Below are positions 1-7,733 of a stretch of DNA of 28,861 nt, one piece after another. How positions within the stretch are numbered: the first letter of the stretch is position 1; the number at the start of each line of letters is the position of its first letter. The DNA comes from JAGPKI01 sp052034135 (lineage in GTDB: Bacteria > Caldisericota > Caldisericia > UBA6126 > JAGPKI01). A program made the translations under genes and the position numbers. The DNA is taken from contig JBPOJC010000042.1 in NCBI GenBank assembly GCA_052034135.1, forward strand, positions 1 to 28,861, written 5' to 3'. The notes under the pieces are model-generated. The model searched no databases, was not told the DNA's origin, and saw only the letters and a program-made list of their open reading frames with translations.

Positions 1-93
1 GCTTTAAATTACAGGACTCCAAGAGAATGCTATGAAGAGTATTTAGAGAAACATTTAGAATTAAAGATTGACACTTATAAAAGAAGTATATAA
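1..93 (+). pseudogene. C-terminal end of a DDE integrase-type transposase (cut by window edge)
   Basis: Reading frame 1 is open from the first base to a TAA at 91-93 and encodes 30 residues containing LNYRTPRECYEEYLEKHL. The LNYRTPxE pattern is typical of the extreme C-terminus of integrase-core transposases such as IS30, and related forms occur in the IS3 and IS481 families. The catalytic residues lie upstream of the window, so it cannot be said whether the gene is intact or a remnant. It lies just before another insertion sequence, which suggests a spot where mobile elements accumulate. The family assignment is uncertain. Confidence 0.45.
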
Positions 94-133
94 TGATTTA
101 TATAAAAAGGATAAAAAATTATTTTAACCGAAA

Positions 134-150
134 CTCCCCAAATTTTTAGG
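134..150 (+). repeat. Candidate left terminal repeat of the insertion sequence
   Basis: The sequence CTCCCCAAATTTTTAGG resembles the reverse complement of 1733-1750 around a CCCC..AAATTT core. It is also partly palindromic in itself, which weakens its value as a boundary marker. Confidence 0.35.
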
Positions 151-243
151 GTATAAATAATTTTCAAATTATTATTTCGTTTTTTATTCTATCTGTAAAT
201 TCTTAAATAATCAACAAAAACTAAAAATATTTTTCTTTAACTA

Positions 244-274
244 TTGACAAAATTATTAAATTAATATCTATCCT
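244..274 (+). promoter_or_regulatory. Candidate promoter for the transposase
   Basis: A perfect TTGACA lies at 244-249. The possible -10 matches are poor (TATCTA at 265-270, spacing 15, or TATCCT at 269-274, spacing 19). It sits about 15-40 bp ahead of the transposase start. A strong -35 with a weak -10 would fit low transposase expression, but this is inferred from pattern only. Confidence 0.35.
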
Positions 275-286
275 ATTAGGGTATAT

Positions 287-1708
287 ATGGAAGATTGGGT
301 TAAAAATATATTTGAACAGGAAAAAGAAAAGAGAAAGAAACCCTTAGAGGTAAAGAAGTTAGGTAATAGCTATTATCTCTATATATCAACTACTGTATGG
401 GATAAAGAAGAAAGAAAGAGAAAAAAAGTTTCTCGTTACATTGGTAAAATTACTCCTTCTGGTTTAATAGAAGGACAATTAGAGAGATATAATGTTAGGA
501 CTATATTTGAGTATGGAAATGCAAAACTTTTATTTGATGTTGCAGAAGAGATAATATCTCCCTTAATGGAAACCTTTCCTGATTGCGGAAATGAAATCAT
601 TGCAATGAGTATAGTAAAGACTATTCAAAATACACCTTTAAAGCTAATTAAGAGTAAATGGGAGAAATTATACTTATCCAAAGAGATAAAAGCATACCTT
701 TCTCCTAATACTCTCAACCATAGACTTAAACTTATTGGAAGTGATTGGAATAAAGAGAAGCTTTTCTTTGATCACCTCTTATCAAATACTAAACATCTAA
801 TTTTTGATTTAAGCTCTATAGTATCATATTCGGAGAATTTAAAACTTGCAGAAAAAGGATACAATTCTGAACATCTCTATTTAAAGCAAGTAAATTTTGC
901 TCTTATCTTTTCCCATGATATGAATATCCCTGTTGCAATTAAGGTGCTCCCTGGTTCAATTAGAGATATAAAATCATTCAAATACATAATAGATGAAATG
1001 AACCTCTCTTCTTCTATAATAATCTTAGATAGAGGATTTGCTTCATATGATCTTCCAAACTTACTTAAAGAGAAAAATATTGAATTTATCTTACCCTTAA
1101 GAAGAAACTTTGAAATAATAGATTATTCTATTCCATTAGAAAATTGTTTCACATACCGTAATAGAGGAATATACTGGGGAAGTAAGAAAATTGATGGTAA
1201 CTTCCTATATCTATTCGAAGATGTTAAATTAAGAGCAGAAGAAGAAACAGTCTTTATTGATTTACGTTTAAAAGGAATTAAAGATAGAGATGACCTTTTA
1301 AAAGAGAAGAATAAATTTGGCAGGATAGCAATTCTATCAAATATAGATGATGATGGTAAAAATATCTATTCCTTATACAAAAGTAGAGAAGAAGTTGAAA
1401 TAGCATTTGATTCAATGAAGAATGAAATGGAGAATGATAAAACTTATCTATCAGACGATGATTCAGTTAGAGGTTATTTCTTCATTTCATTTATTTCTCT
1501 TTATTTGTATTTCAGGATTCTTAACATTTTAAGACAAAAGAACTTAATAGGAAAAATATCTGTTCAGGAATTACTATTTGAGCTTTCAAAAGTTTATCTC
1601 ATTTATTATAATGATGATAAAAAGAGGTTAAGTGAAATTACTAAAAAGTCAGAGAAATTAAATAAGTTACTCGAGTTAAACTTATTCCCTAAAGAATTGA
1701 TGAGTTAG
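287..1708 (+). CDS. IS4-superfamily (IS1634-like) transposase, 473 aa
   Basis: This is a DDE transposase that would cut and join the ends of its own insertion sequence. The first catalytic aspartate is D174 in LIFDLSS and the second is D248 in IILDRGF. The third acidic residue is E371 in a perfect Y-x2-R-x3-E-x6-K signature (Y364, R367, E371, K378), diagnostic of the IS4 superfamily. The length of 473 residues and an unbroken frame suggest it is full-length and potentially active. The N-terminus (residues 1-60) is very basic and probably binds DNA. The ATG at 287 follows a weak Shine-Dalgarno (TAGGG). Placement in the IS1634 group is by overall layout and is less certain than the superfamily call. 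Confidence 0.88.
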   Translation: MEDWVKNIFEQEKEKRKKPLEVKKLGNSYYLYISTTVWDKEERKRKKVSRYIGKITPSGLIEGQLERYNVRTIFEYGNAKLLFDVAEEIISPLMETFPDCGNEIIAMSIVKTIQNTPLKLIKSKWEKLYLSKEIKAYLSPNTLNHRLKLIGSDWNKEKLFFDHLLSNTKHLIFDLSSIVSYSENLKLAEKGYNSEHLYLKQVNFALIFSHDMNIPVAIKVLPGSIRDIKSFKYIIDEMNLSSSIIILDRGFASYDLPNLLKEKNIEFILPLRRNFEIIDYSIPLENCFTYRNRGIYWGSKKIDGNFLYLFEDVKLRAEEETVFIDLRLKGIKDRDDLLKEKNKFGRIAILSNIDDDGKNIYSLYKSREEVEIAFDSMKNEMENDKTYLSDDDSVRGYFFISFISLYLYFRILNILRQKNLIGKISVQELLFELSKVYLIYYNDDKKRLSEITKKSEKLNKLLELNLFPKELMS

Positions 1709-1732
1709 GGATTTTAAATTTGATAATAAATT

Positions 1733-1750
1733 GTCCAAATTTAGGGGTCT
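1733..1750 (+). repeat. Candidate right terminal repeat of the insertion sequence
   Basis: GTCCAAATTTAGGGGTCT lies 25 bp after the transposase stop. Its complement shares the CCCC..AAATTT core with the left end at 134-150, with mismatches. Confidence 0.35.
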
Positions 1751-1758
1751 AGCCCAAG

Positions 1759-1787
1759 AAGGAATCCAGTCCTTATTCATAAGGAGG
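1759..1787 (+). promoter_or_regulatory. Possible alternative hairpins around the ribosome binding site
   Basis: TCCTT at 1770-1774 can pair with AAGGA at 1759-1763 (6-nt loop). The overlapping CCTTA at 1771-1775 can instead pair with TAAGG at 1780-1784 (4-nt loop). The second hairpin covers part of the strong Shine-Dalgarno AAGGAGG at 1781-1787 that serves the lipoprotein gene at 1796. The two pairings exclude each other. The stems are only five pairs long, so a regulatory role is speculative; the ribosome binding site itself is clear. Confidence 0.25.
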
Positions 1788-1795
1788 ATTAAATT

Positions 1796-3397
1796 ATGAA
1801 AACTTTTAGAGTTTGGCTACTCAAAAGAAAGCTTTTTAAAAGAAATTTACTATTATTCCTTGTAATTTCAAGCATAATTTTATCTCTTACAAGCTGTGCA
1901 CGGGAAGAGAAAAATAAATTATTCGTCTTCTGTAATGATGCACTTTATTCTCTTTCTATAAATGATCAAATGCAGATTGAGAAGACAAAAATAACAGATC
2001 CAGTTATAGAGGTAGATAAAGGAATTATAACAAAATTCTTCTGCCTTGGTCCAGAGGCTCCATTCTTTTTACCTGTTCCCCCTTTCGTGTCATCAGATGG
2101 AAGAAAGATGATCATTCAATGTAGCATAGAGAAGAATAGAAAAGAATCTCCACTTTCATGCCTTGAGAGTTCCCCATTCTATGTAATGATTAACACAGAT
2201 GGAAGCGGAAAAAGACTACTACTGCCACCAAAGGTAAAGAAAGATGATGGATACGAGTTTCGGTACTGGAAACCATGGCTTTCAGTTAGTGAAAAGAAAT
2301 ACTATTTCGAAATAATAAGAACAAAATTCAATGAAGGAGGTAAACAAACTGAAAATGAAACTCAACTCTGGCGAGCAAATTATGATGATTCAGAGAGAGA
2401 AAATTTACTAAAAGAGGAAGGAGTTTTTTATTACCCAGAGTATTATGCTTATTGGGAGTTTGGATCTATTATAGAATCACCTGATGGAGAAAATATTTTG
2501 TTTTTCTTTGTAAATGATCCTTTTTTTCCATACACTGAATATCTGAATCTCTGGTTGATGAATGTTAATAACAGAGAAAAGAAAAATCTAACAGAAGATA
2601 TAAGAAAATACTTAAACGACAAAGAGGCTTGTATTTTGGAGACTCTTTTTTCTCATGATGGAAAGAAAATAATTGCGATAGTAGGTTATACAGACAAGGG
2701 TGGAATATGGAGTATGAATATTGATGGAAGTGAAAAAAGAAACCTAATTGAAAACATAAAGGATAAAGAAAATTTCTGGCCATACTTTTTGATCTCTTCT
2801 GAGAATAAAATACTCTTTTTAAAAGAAATAAATAATGGGAATGAATACGAAGGTCCAGATTTAGATATATGGATTATGAACATAGATGGAACTGATATTA
2901 AGAATTTAACAGAAGAAGGAGTAAAATGTAAATCTCCTATTGGAAATTACGAACCTTTTATACCAGGATATAAATTTCAAAACATACCAGCTCCACCTCC
3001 AGGCTTTGTTAAATTTTCTCCTGATGGTAAAAAAATAGCATTTAAAGGAAGGGAGAATAATGAGTATTCCTTATGGATAATGAACAGTGATGGTAGTGAA
3101 AAAATTGACATTGGTAAAAAAATCAGGGAGAAATTTTCTAAAGAACTTCCCAAGGAAGATCTACCTTGGCTATTTATGGAATGCTGGTATCCAACTTTCA
3201 GTCCTGATGGTAAATACATCCTCTTTCTTTTACCAAATTCAAAAGGCTGGATTTGTAAAGAAGAAAATTTTGAAAACCTTCGTTATGATTTATGGATTGT
3301 AAATCAAGATGGAAGTGAAGCAAAAAACCTTAGTGAAATTTGTAATTTGGACATAGTAAATGATTTTAGATTCTATTTTTTCATTTGTTTTGATTAA
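1796..3397 (+). CDS. Lipoprotein with WD40/PD40-type beta-propeller repeats, 533 aa
   Basis: This is a predicted secreted lipoprotein. A basic N-terminus and hydrophobic stretch end in the lipobox LTSC, with the lipidated cysteine at residue 34. The mature part alternates two short motifs: S-P-D-G-K-K-I-type turns (ESPDGEN, FSHDGKK, FSPDGKK, FSPDGKY) and W-I-M-N-x-D-G-S/T segments. These are the hallmarks of TolB-like PD40 propeller blades, which form a scaffold for protein or ligand binding. No catalytic site is visible. Translation starts at an ATG seven bases after a strong AAGGAGG. The next gene is a clear paralog. Partner and substrate are unknown; surface sensing or envelope scaffolding are both possible. 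Confidence 0.82.
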   Translation: MKTFRVWLLKRKLFKRNLLLFLVISSIILSLTSCAREEKNKLFVFCNDALYSLSINDQMQIEKTKITDPVIEVDKGIITKFFCLGPEAPFFLPVPPFVSSDGRKMIIQCSIEKNRKESPLSCLESSPFYVMINTDGSGKRLLLPPKVKKDDGYEFRYWKPWLSVSEKKYYFEIIRTKFNEGGKQTENETQLWRANYDDSERENLLKEEGVFYYPEYYAYWEFGSIIESPDGENILFFFVNDPFFPYTEYLNLWLMNVNNREKKNLTEDIRKYLNDKEACILETLFSHDGKKIIAIVGYTDKGGIWSMNIDGSEKRNLIENIKDKENFWPYFLISSENKILFLKEINNGNEYEGPDLDIWIMNIDGTDIKNLTEEGVKCKSPIGNYEPFIPGYKFQNIPAPPPGFVKFSPDGKKIAFKGRENNEYSLWIMNSDGSEKIDIGKKIREKFSKELPKEDLPWLFMECWYPTFSPDGKYILFLLPNSKGWICKEENFENLRYDLWIVNQDGSEAKNLSEICNLDIVNDFRFYFFICFD

Positions 3398-3490
3398 TAA
3401 AAAGTAAGACTGCAACCCTGTGCTAATTAAATGTCCTCAGAATTGATAAACTTAATTGATTATATACAATTTTATTAAGGAGATGAAGTT

Positions 3491-5038
3491 ATGGTTTGGA
3501 AGTTTAAAACAAAGACTTTAAAGTTGTTTTCCATAGTATTAGTGCTTTATATTCTTCTTTTTCTAACAACTGGCTGCATAATCAATTATACAAACACACA
3601 ACTATTTGTATATTGTGAAGATGGCCTATATAGAATTTCCTCAAGTGTAGCTGGAAAACCACAAAAGGAAAAGATACTATCAACAGAAATAGAGCTTGAA
3701 GGAGAAAAAGAAGATATTCCTTTTGCTTTACCTATTTGGAATTCTCCTTACTTTTTTTTCCCTAAAAAGATCAATCAATCATTTACTTCTCAACTTTGCT
3801 ATCCATCAATTTCAAATGATGGAGAGAAAATAATAGGTTTTAGTGGAAAACGTATTGCCGATTGTCTAGATATAGTATCATGGATAGAAAAAACTGGCTC
3901 TAACAAAAAGTTCATGTTAGATCAGATTTTCAATGAATCAATTTATGATAGAAACTACTGTGTATTTGATGCATGGTTTGCTCCTGCTAAGAATGAAATT
4001 TTTTACCTTATATATGATGATGTTTATGAAGAGGATGGAGATATAAATAAAATAGAGCTATGGAAAACAGACTTGGATCTTAAGAATAAAGTCGGATTAA
4101 CAGAAGATTTGGGGTCTCTTGATTATTCTGGAAGAAATTTCCTCCTATTATATCCACCAATAATCCTATCTCCTGATGGGGAAAAAATCCTTTTCTATAT
4201 AGGCGATCAGCTTTGGATTATGAATTCAGATGGAACAGGGAAAAGAAATATAAGTGAAGAAATGGGAAAAGAGATAGGAAAGAATGAACCAGAATTAGAA
4301 GTTTATGTGCACGGACTTCAGGCAAATTTTACCCCTGATAGTAAAAAGATTATTATGTTCCTTGAAGTAAGTTGGCAGGAAGAAGAAAGTGACTGGGAAG
4401 ATAATGAATATGAACTTTGGATTATGGATATAGATGGATTAAATAAGAAAAAATTATTAGGGGAATCAGAGAAATTTACGCTGTCTTCGTTTATTCCATT
4501 TTTACTCACACCAGATGGAAAGAAGATAATATTTTATGGAGTTTATTCAGAGAGTGGTAAAGAGGATGATGCAAGAGGAGATATATGGATTATAAATATT
4601 GATGGAACAGATATGAAGAATCTTACAGCATCCTTCGAAAAAGAGCCTGAAACAAACTCATTATCAATTGAATTTATGCCATACATTAATATTTCTCCTG
4701 ATGGGGAAAAGATTATATTTGAATTCGCATATTATCATTTAACAAAAGGAGAGATGGGCTTTTCTCTAGGAATTGCAAATACAGATGGTAGTGGTACAAG
4801 AGATATTCTAAAAGAAGCTAAAGAGAAATATCCTGAGCTAAAAGAAGTGCCAACTCATGCAGGGCCATTTTTCTATCCTTGCTTTACTCCTGATAGTAAA
4901 AATGTTGTCTTCATATCTTATGGAGGACCATACTTATGGATTATAAGTGAGGATGGTAAAAATATCGTAAACCTAAGCAAGACCTGTGACCTAAAAATAT
5001 GGTCAGGTTTTATTGAAAGCTTTATTCCCGGAGGTTGA
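3491..5038 (+). CDS. Lipoprotein with WD40/PD40-type beta-propeller repeats, 515 aa (paralog of the preceding gene)
   Basis: A hydrophobic signal sequence ends in the lipobox LTTGC, with the lipid attachment cysteine at residue 29. The mature start (xLFVYCEDGLYRISS) mirrors that of the upstream gene (LFVFCNDALYSLS). The same propeller motifs recur: LSPDGEKI, FTPDSKKI, LTPDGKKI and ISPDGEKI alternate with LWIMNSDGTG, LWIMDIDG and IWIINIDGTD. The pair is best read as a tandem duplication of an envelope beta-propeller lipoprotein. The start ATG follows AAGGAGATG. The TGA stop overlaps the first possible codon of the Rhs remnant in another frame (TTGA). Function beyond surface binding is unknown. 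Confidence 0.82.
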   Translation: MVWKFKTKTLKLFSIVLVLYILLFLTTGCIINYTNTQLFVYCEDGLYRISSSVAGKPQKEKILSTEIELEGEKEDIPFALPIWNSPYFFFPKKINQSFTSQLCYPSISNDGEKIIGFSGKRIADCLDIVSWIEKTGSNKKFMLDQIFNESIYDRNYCVFDAWFAPAKNEIFYLIYDDVYEEDGDINKIELWKTDLDLKNKVGLTEDLGSLDYSGRNFLLLYPPIILSPDGEKILFYIGDQLWIMNSDGTGKRNISEEMGKEIGKNEPELEVYVHGLQANFTPDSKKIIMFLEVSWQEEESDWEDNEYELWIMDIDGLNKKKLLGESEKFTLSSFIPFLLTPDGKKIIFYGVYSESGKEDDARGDIWIINIDGTDMKNLTASFEKEPETNSLSIEFMPYINISPDGEKIIFEFAYYHLTKGEMGFSLGIANTDGSGTRDILKEAKEKYPELKEVPTHAGPFFYPCFTPDSKNVVFISYGGPYLWIISEDGKNIVNLSKTCDLKIWSGFIESFIPGG

Positions 5039-5559
5039 TTTTACCATCTACGTCAAAAGCATCTAAACCCTCTCCAATACCAGGTGTTTCAAACCAAGGC
5101 ACTTATACTGAACTTTTTTACTTAAATCACAACGAGTCAGTAGTTGGAACTACTGATGATCCTTTGTTAAACCAACCTCTTAAAACAAAAAATGGTTACT
5201 ATCCTTATGGGACTATAGAGTATAGTGAAGGAACCTCTTATAATCCTCTTAAGTTTGCAGGTAACTATTATGAACCAACGCCAAATTCATATGAGTCACC
5301 TCCAGTGGATCAAATGTATTCAATGGGAACAAGGATGTATGATCCAACAACATGTAGGTTTTTAACAGGTGATATATGGGGACCTGATATACTAACAGAT
5401 CCTTGGACTATCCACTCTTATCATTATTGTAAAAATGATCCTGTAAATAGAATTGACCCGTGGGGATTAGTAAGCACTGAAACTTGGTGTAATCAACTTG
5501 TCGATCAGTTGGAATCTGAAATGCAAGCAATGATTGAAGAAGGAAGAGAAATTGGTTGA
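5035..5559 (+). pseudogene. Rhs repeat-associated core remnant, 5'-truncated
   Basis: This 174-residue frame is the C-terminal end of an Rhs/YD-repeat protein. Residues 23-40 match the final YD unit (YTELFYLNHNESVVGTTD). Residues 93-145 are the Rhs core, with MYSMGTRMYDP, CRFLTGD and NDPVNRIDPWGL. Complete Rhs proteins are usually over 1000 residues and form a shell around a C-terminal toxin; here the shell is missing. The frame opens inside the end of the lipoprotein gene, with a TTG overlapping its TGA and a Shine-Dalgarno only one base away, so normal initiation is doubtful. The frame is stopped by a TGA at 5557-5559 but stays open afterwards (5560-5802). Confidence 0.75.
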
Positions 5560-5802
5560 CTTGATAGAGATTTTAATGCATCACTTTTAGTGTGCGGGAC
5601 TACTCTTATCGCTTCCGTATTAATGCCTGGTATTAAGACAATATCAGCAGCTGTGAAATATATTATGGAAGGTGTCCTTGTCGGTGTAAATTTTTTGTCA
5701 TGGGGTTGCGGTAATCTTGTCACATATTCCAAAGAAAGAAATAAGCAAATTGAAAAAATGGTTGAACATTGTAAAAAATATCTTGCATACTTCTTAAAAT
5801 GA
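5560..5802 (+). pseudogene. Continuation of the Rhs tail after an in-frame TGA
   Basis: This stretch is in the same frame as 5035-5559 and is separated from it only by the TGA at 5557-5559. It encodes LDRDFNASLLVCG followed by a hydrophobic segment (TTLIASVLMPGIKTISAAV) and a lysine-rich end. It occupies the position of the variable C-terminal region after the Rhs DPxGL motif, where toxin domains are found. No toxin family is recognisable. An internal GTG at 5590 could start a separate 70-residue peptide, but a single nonsense mutation in a longer gene is the simpler reading. Confidence 0.5.
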
Positions 5803-6047
5803 ATGGTATAGACCCTGAAACTGGTGGAAGATCAAACGAACTTCCAAGTTGTGCTGGTATTAGCACGGCAGCTCATTACATGAGAATGAATTGGGCAGAA
5901 TGTCAGCCATCATATAAGACCTGCAACGGGTTGAATGAAGATTACATTAGAAAAAGAATGGGAGAAGCTGGAGATTATTACGGAAGATTTATAGAGAGAA
6001 TGCCGCGTGCATATAAAGGAGGCAGTTATCATCCAAAAAAGCCATGA
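5799..6047 (+). CDS. Hypothetical protein, possibly the frameshifted end of the Rhs tail, 82 aa
   Basis: This frame begins with an ATG that overlaps the preceding TGA (ATGA). That could mean translational coupling. Alternatively, a one-base shift near the A-runs at 5773-5778 or 5796-5799 may have split one protein. The product has four cysteines (CAG, CQP, CNG region) and a basic C-terminus (MPRAYKGGSYHPKKP). It has no signal peptide or membrane segment and matches no family I recognise. Its place after an Rhs core makes it a candidate toxin end or toxin-associated fragment. No Shine-Dalgarno precedes the ATG. Confidence 0.4.
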   Translation: MNGIDPETGGRSNELPSCAGISTAAHYMRMNWAECQPSYKTCNGLNEDYIRKRMGEAGDYYGRFIERMPRAYKGGSYHPKKP

Positions 6048-6144
6048 CAAATTTTGATTGCTGACAAAAAAGTAATGTCAGCTATGTAAATATAATTTAA
6101 AGTAATTTAAGATAATTGTCGAAGGAAGGAAAAGTTAAGATATT

Positions 6145-7527
6145 TTGGAAAATAATAACAAAGTAACAGAAGAAACAATCATAATGAGGAGTTTACCTTT
6201 ATTCTTAATTATTTTATTTTTTTTATCGCTATTTTCATTTTTATATTCTAATGGTTTCTATTTCTTGTACCACTCTGATTTGTCGAGATATAGTATGAAT
6301 TATACAGCTTTTAGATTTGTTTTAGTCGGTTCTTTAAGTGTTGGAGGATTTTATATTATTTTTTGATTATTACCATACTTAATAAAAGTAAGACATCACA
6401 ACGCTGATTTTTATATTTCTTTACTGATTACAGGTCTTATTCTTTGGTTTATACTATTGTTTTATTCTTCGTTTCTTTTTGGGATAGCATTAACTCCTGT
6501 GATAGAAGCATTGAAAATATCTGGTTCTTCAGAGGATATGTTGCTTTTCTTAAATAAAATACCTATATGGGTTTTATTAGTAGATATTTGTTTGCTGTTA
6601 GTACTCCTGAGCTGGATTTGCATAAAGAGGAAAAAAGATGTAATAATTTCAGATCTTAACGATTGTCCCAACGTAACACAGTCAAAACTTGCTGGAAAAT
6701 ATTCTTCTTATTATGTATGCCTTCTTCTACTTGTCCAGATCATCCTTTTTATCTTTTTTAAAAATATTATGATTTCTCCTTTTTACTTCTTTGCCTATAT
6801 CGCTGTTTTCTTACTTATTCTTACAGTATCAGTTTCATTTATTAGAAATAGCACAAAAACAGGAGAGTCTTTTCTTAAATTAGTTTATTTGTGTCTTCTA
6901 ATGCCCTCCTTTTTCGTAACACTATTTTTAGGAATTTATTCAAGACTATATTTTGATGTACAATATTTTGAACTAACTGGAAAACACTTACTTACTAATT
7001 TTGAACTTTTATATGCAAAATTTATAACTAATCCATCCCCTCACTACCTAATATTTGCGTTTTTAATAATTCTTATTTCATTTCTTGTAATGCTAATATT
7101 TAAAAAGAAAGAAATAGTTATCCCTCTTCAGTTTATTGCTCTTATGTTTTTATTTTTGTACTTTTGCCAAAAAGATTCATTTATCTCATTTATGTATTCA
7201 GCCTGTGAAGAGATAGAAATAAATGGATTTTGGCTATCTATTGCAGTGCCCATTGCTTATGCTCTTCCTTTTTATTTCTCATTTCAAAAAAATGATTTTC
7301 AGGTGAAACCATATAATAATTCCTGTAAAAGTAGAGGAGAAATGTTATATGATGAAAATAAAATAATTGACCTGTTTAGAAAAATAATTTATTGGTTTAA
7401 AAAAGCAATAAAAAAGTCGGAAAATGTGCTCTTTTTCCTAACTTTATTAATAGCTAATTTTTTGGCATTTTTTGCAGGTATATTATGGAATAGTTCTTTT
7501 TTCTATATCTTTCTGGTTAGATATTAA
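6145..7527 (+). pseudogene. Multi-pass membrane protein interrupted by one in-frame TGA
   Basis: Two open stretches, 6145-6366 and 6457-7527, are in the same frame and joined by open codons except for the TGA at 6364-6366. Read through, it gives one protein of about 460 residues with many hydrophobic helices. Tryptophan would fit the stop position (FYIIF-stop-LLPYLIK lies within a helix). The first part starts at a TTG after a GGAAGGAAAAG-like site, with an internal ATG at 6184. A restart at 6457 would yield a 356-residue protein lacking the first helices. No transporter or enzyme signature is recognised. It follows the Rhs remnant, so an immunity-like or unrelated envelope role cannot be distinguished. 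Confidence 0.55.
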
Positions 7528-7655
7528 TTTGTCATTAATTACTTCAAGGGGAACTTAAGTCCAAAATACAAAAAAGAATATGCATGAGAATATATTGTTT
7601 AAAGCACATTGTTCTCGTTTAATTGCCAAATTATATTTTTATAAACTAAAAATGG

Positions 7656-7686
7656 TTGACAATTAAGTAATTAAGTTAAATATATT
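7656..7686 (+). promoter_or_regulatory. Candidate sigma-A-type promoter
   Basis: TTGACA at 7656-7661 is followed after 19 bp by TATATT at 7681-7686. Transcription would begin around 7693, just ahead of the lipoprotein gene. This supports the TTG at 7734 rather than the ATG at 7695 as the start codon. Confidence 0.45.
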
Positions 7687-7733
7687 ACAACATAATGGTT
7701 ACGAATTATATACAAAAAAGATGGAGGATTAGG

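Larger units (their letters stand above)
134..1750 (+). mobile_element. Insertion sequence of the IS4 superfamily (IS1634-like)
   Basis: A single transposase gene (287-1708) is flanked by short related ends. The left end near 134-150 contains CTCCCCAAATTT. The complement of the right end near 1733-1750 reads GACCCCTAAATTT. The match is imperfect, and both copies are partly self-complementary (CC..AAATTT..GG), so the exact boundaries are approximate. I see no convincing target-site duplication in the flanks (AACCGAAA on the left, AGCCCAAG on the right). The layout of one long ORF with short terminal repeats and the YREK signature fits an IS1634-like element. Confidence 0.6.

Noticed and set aside
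134..1750. Target-site duplication for the insertion sequence
   Set aside because: Flanking bases do not match convincingly, so no duplication is claimed and the element ends stay approximate.
6060..6082. Stem-loop GCTGAC...GTCAGC after the Rhs tail
   Set aside because: Only six pairs with an 11-nt loop and no following T run, so it is not convincing as a terminator.
5557..6366. Genetic code change with TGA read as tryptophan
   Set aside because: TGA ends mrfA, the nucleotidyltransferase, mcsA and the small membrane protein gene in normal positions, several with ATGA overlaps. Local gene decay explains the two interrupted frames better.
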